From Phycisphaerae bacterium (GTDB lineage Bacteria; Planctomycetota; Phycisphaerae; SM23-33): DNA of 64,000 nt. Under the pieces are notes generated by a model, which was given only the letters and a program-made list of their open reading frames with translations, ran no database searches and was not told the origin of the DNA. This document shows positions 60,009 through 64,000 of this stretch, piece after piece (positions within the stretch are counted from its first letter, which is position 1; every line of letters begins with the position of its first letter). The DNA lies in NCBI GenBank assembly GCA_009783465.1, contig WRDM01000010.1, positions 1 through 64,000 on the forward strand, written 5' to 3'. The position numbers and the translations under genes were made by a program.

Positions 60009-61133
60009 TCACCGCGGCGGCTTGCCCGCGACAGGCTTTAACACACCCAGGCCGGCTTCCATGACGACCCGCTGGCCGTCATGACTGATCAGCCAACCGA
60101 CGATCTTTCGCGCGGGGCTGTCCGCCGGCTCGTCCTTGCGAATGACCGCGAAATACCCCATGACCAGTTTGTATTCCTTCGATGCGATCGTCTCCGCTGT
60201 TGGCGTCACGCCGTCCACCGCGAGCATCTTGATATCGAGCGGCTTGTTGCCGACCCGATGCCAGATCTGCATGCGCTGCACATAATAGAATACCGAATAT
60301 CCCAGCGCATAAATATTTTCTCTCGGATCGTTCATGCGAATAACATGATCCTCCATCATTTCAATGATGCGAATCATTCCGCCGACCATAAAAGGCTCCT
60401 GGGCGATTTCAGGACGCACGGCCTTTCCTCGCAATACCAGATTTTCCATCTGGGCATGAGAGCCGGAATCCCTGTTGCGGCTGAGTGGTATAATTCGGCC
60501 GCTTTTTCCGCCCAGGTCGGCCCAGTTCGTGATCGTTCCGTCGGAATAGATGTTCACGATCTGCTCCACCGTAACGGAATCCACGGGATTTTTCCCCGAC
60601 GTGATAAACACCAGGCCTTCCATGCCGATCGGTATATATTCCAATTCCACGCCCGCGGCGATGGCCTGTTGTTTCACGTCGTCCGACGGGTCGGGAACAA
60701 TAATCAAATCGACCTTGCCGGCAATGAGTTTTTCATAGGACGCGACCGTCTTGGCCGCTTCCGTGGGCATTCCGAGATACCCCCCGTCGCGTGGGGGCAT
60801 TCTGGTGTCGTCGTCAAAGAGCACGCCCTCATCGCTGCTCTCCATGGCGATCGGATTGAACATGTTACAATAGATTCCCTGCACCAGCGGCAACGTGGAA
60901 GTCGAACCGTCGATGAACGGGTAGTTCTCCGACGTGATGCCTATGGCCGTCGCCAACTCCGACGGGGCCAGCGGCACCGCGCGCTTCGTCGTGACCCGTG
61001 TGGTCGGCAGATCTGTTGTTGACGCCGTGTCCGTTACGTCAGGCGATTCTGTTGTTAGTGTGCATGCCGGAAGGAGTACGATCATCATCAATACCATCAT
61101 TGCCAAAACAATAGTTTTGTCTTGCATGTTCAT
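60009..61133 (-). CDS. PstS-like phosphate ABC substrate-binding lipoprotein
   Basis: Lipobox LLPACT; YPFIDGSTSTLPLVQGIYC; IIPLSRNRDSGSHAQME. Confidence 0.8.
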   Translation of the reverse strand: MNMQDKTIVLAMMVLMMIVLLPACTLTTESPDVTDTASTTDLPTTRVTTKRAVPLAPSELATAIGITSENYPFIDGSTSTLPLVQGIYCNMFNPIAMESSDEGVLFDDDTRMPPRDGGYLGMPTEAAKTVASYEKLIAGKVDLIIVPDPSDDVKQQAIAAGVELEYIPIGMEGLVFITSGKNPVDSVTVEQIVNIYSDGTITNWADLGGKSGRIIPLSRNRDSGSHAQMENLVLRGKAVRPEIAQEPFMVGGMIRIIEMMEDHVIRMNDPRENIYALGYSVFYYVQRMQIWHRVGNKPLDIKMLAVDGVTPTAETIASKEYKLVMGYFAVIRKDEPADSPARKIVGWLISHDGQRVVMEAGLGVLKPVAGKPPR

Positions 61134-61189
61134 GTTCCACTATATACGGGTGTGCCCACATTTTCTGGCACAGGGCGAGTCGTTGGTTT

Positions 61190-61600
61190 TTCGTCGAAAA
61201 CAACCGCTTGCCTTCCCTGGCCTCGCGCGGAAACGCCGGGTCGTAGCCCCAACGGGGCGTCTTGGGTAGCCCAGGGTGAGCGGTACGCCGCGAACCCTGG
61301 GACGAGGTTCGCTGTTCGTTTTTCATCGTGCCTGACGCCACTGGCCGAGGTCGCGCACGCGGGCCTGCACGACTTCGAACGACACGAACAAGGGAATATG
61401 CGAGTCGTTCGAAGCCGTGTTCGCGCGACGGTGCGACTTCGGCCAGTGGCGCCAGGCACGATGAAGGAATTCGTACAACACTCGCAATCCCAGGGTTCGC
61501 CGAGTACGGCTCACCCTGGGCTACCCAAGACGCCCCGTTGGGGCTGCGACCCGGTGTTTCCGCGAAGGGCTGGGGAGGATAGCCGGTTATTTTCGACGTG
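61190..61600. repeat. B4: family B inverted repeat
   Basis: cgggtcgtagccccaacggggcgtcttgggtagcccagggtgagcggtacgccgcgaaccctggga ... ggttcgccgagtacggctcaccctgggctacccaagacgccccgttggggctgcgacccg; inner cgtgcctgacgccactggccgagg. Confidence 0.93.
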
Positions 61601-61708
61601 AAAACCATACGGATGACCTTGTGCCAGATATTTTTTCGCTCCACTATATAACCATACAACGGACATACCAACGCCGCGAAGTTCTCGTCACTCGTCACTT
61701 ATTATTCA

Positions 61709-62830
61709 TTATTTCGACGTTTTTCTCGCGAAAAGGTTGCCGGGTTGTTGTTTGACCGCGCCTTTGATGACGAGCATGGTCATGGCCGCGGTGGCGCGGG
61801 CGGTTTCGAGGTTGGTTGCGCGGACGAGTTCGTCGAGGGTGCGCGGGGCGGCGGCGAGGGCGTCCCAGATCCGTTGTTCGGTCGCGTCCATGTTGGCGGG
61901 CGCGAACGGCAGCGTGGGTTCGGCGGCCTTGGCGTCGGTGAGCGACTGGCCCACCGGGCCGAGGTGTTCGAGCACGTCGTCGAGCCCCTGCGTGAGGATC
62001 GCGCCGTTGCGGATGAGGTCGTTGGCGCCCTGGCTGGTGGGGGAGTCCACGCGTCCTGGGATGGCGAAGACGGTTTTGCCCTGTTCGGCGGCCTCACGGG
62101 CGGTGATGAGCGAGCCGCTGCGCCGGGCGGCTTCGACGATCAGCACGCCCAGCGACAGGCCGGAGATGATGCGGTTCCGTGTGGGGAAATTTCCCGCCAG
62201 CACCGCCGTCCGCATGGGCAGTTCGCTGAGGAGCGCCCCGCGGCCGTCGCGGACGATGGACTCGAAAAACTCGCCGTTTTCCGGCGGAAAGTGCGTGCAA
62301 AGTCCGCAACCCATGACGGCGACGGTTCGGCCTCCCGCCTGCAACGCGCCGCGATGGGCGGCGGTGTCGATCCCCCGCGCCCCGCCGCTGATGAGCGTCA
62401 GCCCCGCCTGCCCGAGCAGTTCGCCAAACCGCTGCGCCTGCTCCAGTCCGTAATGCGTGCACCGACGCGACCCCACCACGCCCAGCGACACCGCGTCGCT
62501 CTCCCGCAGCGACCCGCGAACGTACAGCACCGCCGGCGGATCGTCGATGTGCTTGAGCGACAGCGGATACTCCACGCTCTCCTGCGTCAGCACGCGGGCG
62601 CCCGCACGCTCCGCCACGGCCAATTCGTCGTCGACGTCCTTGTCGGTGATCGCGGAAATGGCCGCAACGATCTTCTCGCCAATGTGCGGCACGCGAAGCC
62701 ACTCCGCCGGCCCCGCCGCCAGCACGGCCTCGGCGCTGCCGAACGCCTTGACCAACCGAAGATACGTCACCGCCCCGACCCCGTCGGCCAAATGCAGTCG
62801 CAACACCGCACGTACATGTGAATCGCCCAT
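61709..62830 (-). CDS. dprA: DNA-processing protein DprA
   Basis: LGVVGSRRCTHYGLEQAQRFGELLGQAGLTLISGGARGIDTAAHRGAL, FPTRNRIISGLSLGVLIVEAARRSGSLITAREAAEQGKTVFAIPG. Confidence 0.95.
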   Translation of the reverse strand: MGDSHVRAVLRLHLADGVGAVTYLRLVKAFGSAEAVLAAGPAEWLRVPHIGEKIVAAISAITDKDVDDELAVAERAGARVLTQESVEYPLSLKHIDDPPAVLYVRGSLRESDAVSLGVVGSRRCTHYGLEQAQRFGELLGQAGLTLISGGARGIDTAAHRGALQAGGRTVAVMGCGLCTHFPPENGEFFESIVRDGRGALLSELPMRTAVLAGNFPTRNRIISGLSLGVLIVEAARRSGSLITAREAAEQGKTVFAIPGRVDSPTSQGANDLIRNGAILTQGLDDVLEHLGPVGQSLTDAKAAEPTLPFAPANMDATEQRIWDALAAAPRTLDELVRATNLETARATAAMTMLVIKGAVKQQPGNLFARKTSK

Positions 62831-62878
62831 AACCGCTCCCGTTCGGAGGTATTGTAAAATGGCGTACACGCAGTCACA

Positions 62879-63014
62879 AGCCAGTAGCCATCAGGTATGG
62901 CTGGGTTTGTTGCCCATTGCACGATCCTGGTATTTGTCGCTCACATGCCCGTTCCCGTTTTCACTGCCTTTTCGCCTTTGTCTTTCCATATCTACTGGCT
63001 ATTGGCTACTGGCT
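62879..63014. repeat. E9: heptamer-arm element (class AGCCA[AGT]), core type 1 (read on minus strand)
   Basis: AGCCAGTAGCCATCAGGTATGG ... CCATATCTACTGGCTATTGGCTACTGGCT. Confidence 0.92.
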
Positions 63015-63070
63015 TGTTTCCCTCGAACGAATTTTTCGCTCGCTCAACGAGATGGAAAATCACTCGCCGT

Positions 63071-63994
63071 TCACCCCGTATTCCGTTGCGGACGGAAGCC
63101 GAATTTCACGAACGGGTTGGCGCCTTTGATTCGCGGGAACAGCAGCGACCAGTCGCGCAGGCTGGCGATGGGCGTGCCGGCGTGCCGCATCTCGATGATT
63201 CGCTGGGCTGTGATCGGCCCGACGCCCGGCACGCGGAGCAGTTCCCACTTACTGGCCCGATTGACGTCCACGGGAAAATAGTGTGGATTTCGCGACGCCC
63301 ACGCCGTCTTCGGATCCGTCGCGAGCGACAAATTGCCGTCGGTCTCGAACGGAATTTCCTCATCCGAAAAGCCGTATTTCCGCATCAGCCACTCGGCTTG
63401 ATAAAGCCGATGCTCGCGTGTCAGCACGTCGTTGGGGTTGGCCAGTTCACGACGTTCGCCAGGCAGGCGTTCGTCGCCCAGGCCCCGCTGGTAGGCACTG
63501 TAATACACGCGGCTCATCCCCATACGGCGGTACAGGCCGAACGTCGCCTTGACCAGGTGGGTATCCGTCTCGTCGGCCGCCCCGACGACGAACTGCGTGA
63601 ACGGCTTCACCCGCGAGTACTTCGCGCCGGGGGCGGTCAACTGGGCGATCCGCCGGATGCCGCCGACGATGTCGCGCTCGAAATCCTTCGTTGGCGACAA
63701 CTGCTTAAACGCGGCCTGATGCGGCGCCTCCACATTCAACGACACTTGCGACGACACGCGCAACGCCGCCTCAATGGCCGCATCCGACGAACCCGGAATG
63801 ATCTTCAAGTGAATGAACCCGTGAAACTGATGCCGCCCCCGCAGCACCTCGGCCACCTCCACAAGTTTGCCCATCGTGTGGTCCGCGTCGCGAATCACAC
63901 CCGAACTCAAAAACAGTCCAAACACCAGCCCCCGCCGCACGTACGACATCAACGCCGTCGCGATCTCCTCCGCCGCCAGGCTGTACCGCGGCAC
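63071..63994 (-). CDS. Putative DNA modification/repair radical SAM protein, 5' end runs off window
   Basis: RGLVFGLFLSSGV...FHGFIHLKIIPG...LSLNVEAP-like segment; C-terminal HhH VPGVGPITAQRIIEMR. Confidence 0.8.
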   Translation of the reverse strand: MPRYSLAAEEIATALMSYVRRGLVFGLFLSSGVIRDADHTMGKLVEVAEVLRGRHQFHGFIHLKIIPGSSDAAIEAALRVSSQVSLNVEAPHQAAFKQLSPTKDFERDIVGGIRRIAQLTAPGAKYSRVKPFTQFVVGAADETDTHLVKATFGLYRRMGMSRVYYSAYQRGLGDERLPGERRELANPNDVLTREHRLYQAEWLMRKYGFSDEEIPFETDGNLSLATDPKTAWASRNPHYFPVDVNRASKWELLRVPGVGPITAQRIIEMRHAGTPIASLRDWSLLFPRIKGANPFVKFGFRPQRNTG

Positions 63995-64000
63995 GTCCCG

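Overview
The window is GC-rich bacterial chromosome. It is probably from Planctomycetota/Phycisphaerae-like bacteria; that is inferred from gene content and from the TPR/alpha-CTD and pseudopilin-type proteins, and was not tested. Main content: an MNT-HEPN pair; two ECF sigma/anti-sigma pairs; yggS; rarA; gltX; a flagellar export operon (fliO-P-Q-R-flhB-flhA-fliJ-motE-like); a TPR/double alpha-CTD protein; a PIN-TRAM protein; Fic; rpoZ-gmk-yicC; a DUF3990/DUF3791 cassette; secG-tpiA; pheA; mntH-usp; an SbcD/SbcC (YhaO/YhaN)-like pair; lysS and lolC/lolD-like genes; a frameshifted DAHP synthase; an OprB porin; an ABC-F protein; proB; a PstS-like protein; dprA; and a DNA-repair radical SAM protein. 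No transposase, prophage, CRISPR array, rRNA or confident tRNA was seen. The most striking feature is the density of intergenic inverted-repeat elements. Many have arms built from short tandem units of 7-9 nt. The best-defined family (E) has AGCCANN heptamer arms, nine full copies plus one remnant, at least two conserved core types, two arm classes that always match within an element, and placement exactly between the stop codon of one gene and the start of the next, sometimes supplying the stop codon. Other highlights are a 23-aa Lys/Ala-only micro-ORF absent from the ORF track, a repeat inserted in frame in FliO, a SecG with a chitobiase-like tail, an anti-sigma-like protein with a pseudopilin-like anchor, and two single-base frameshifts.
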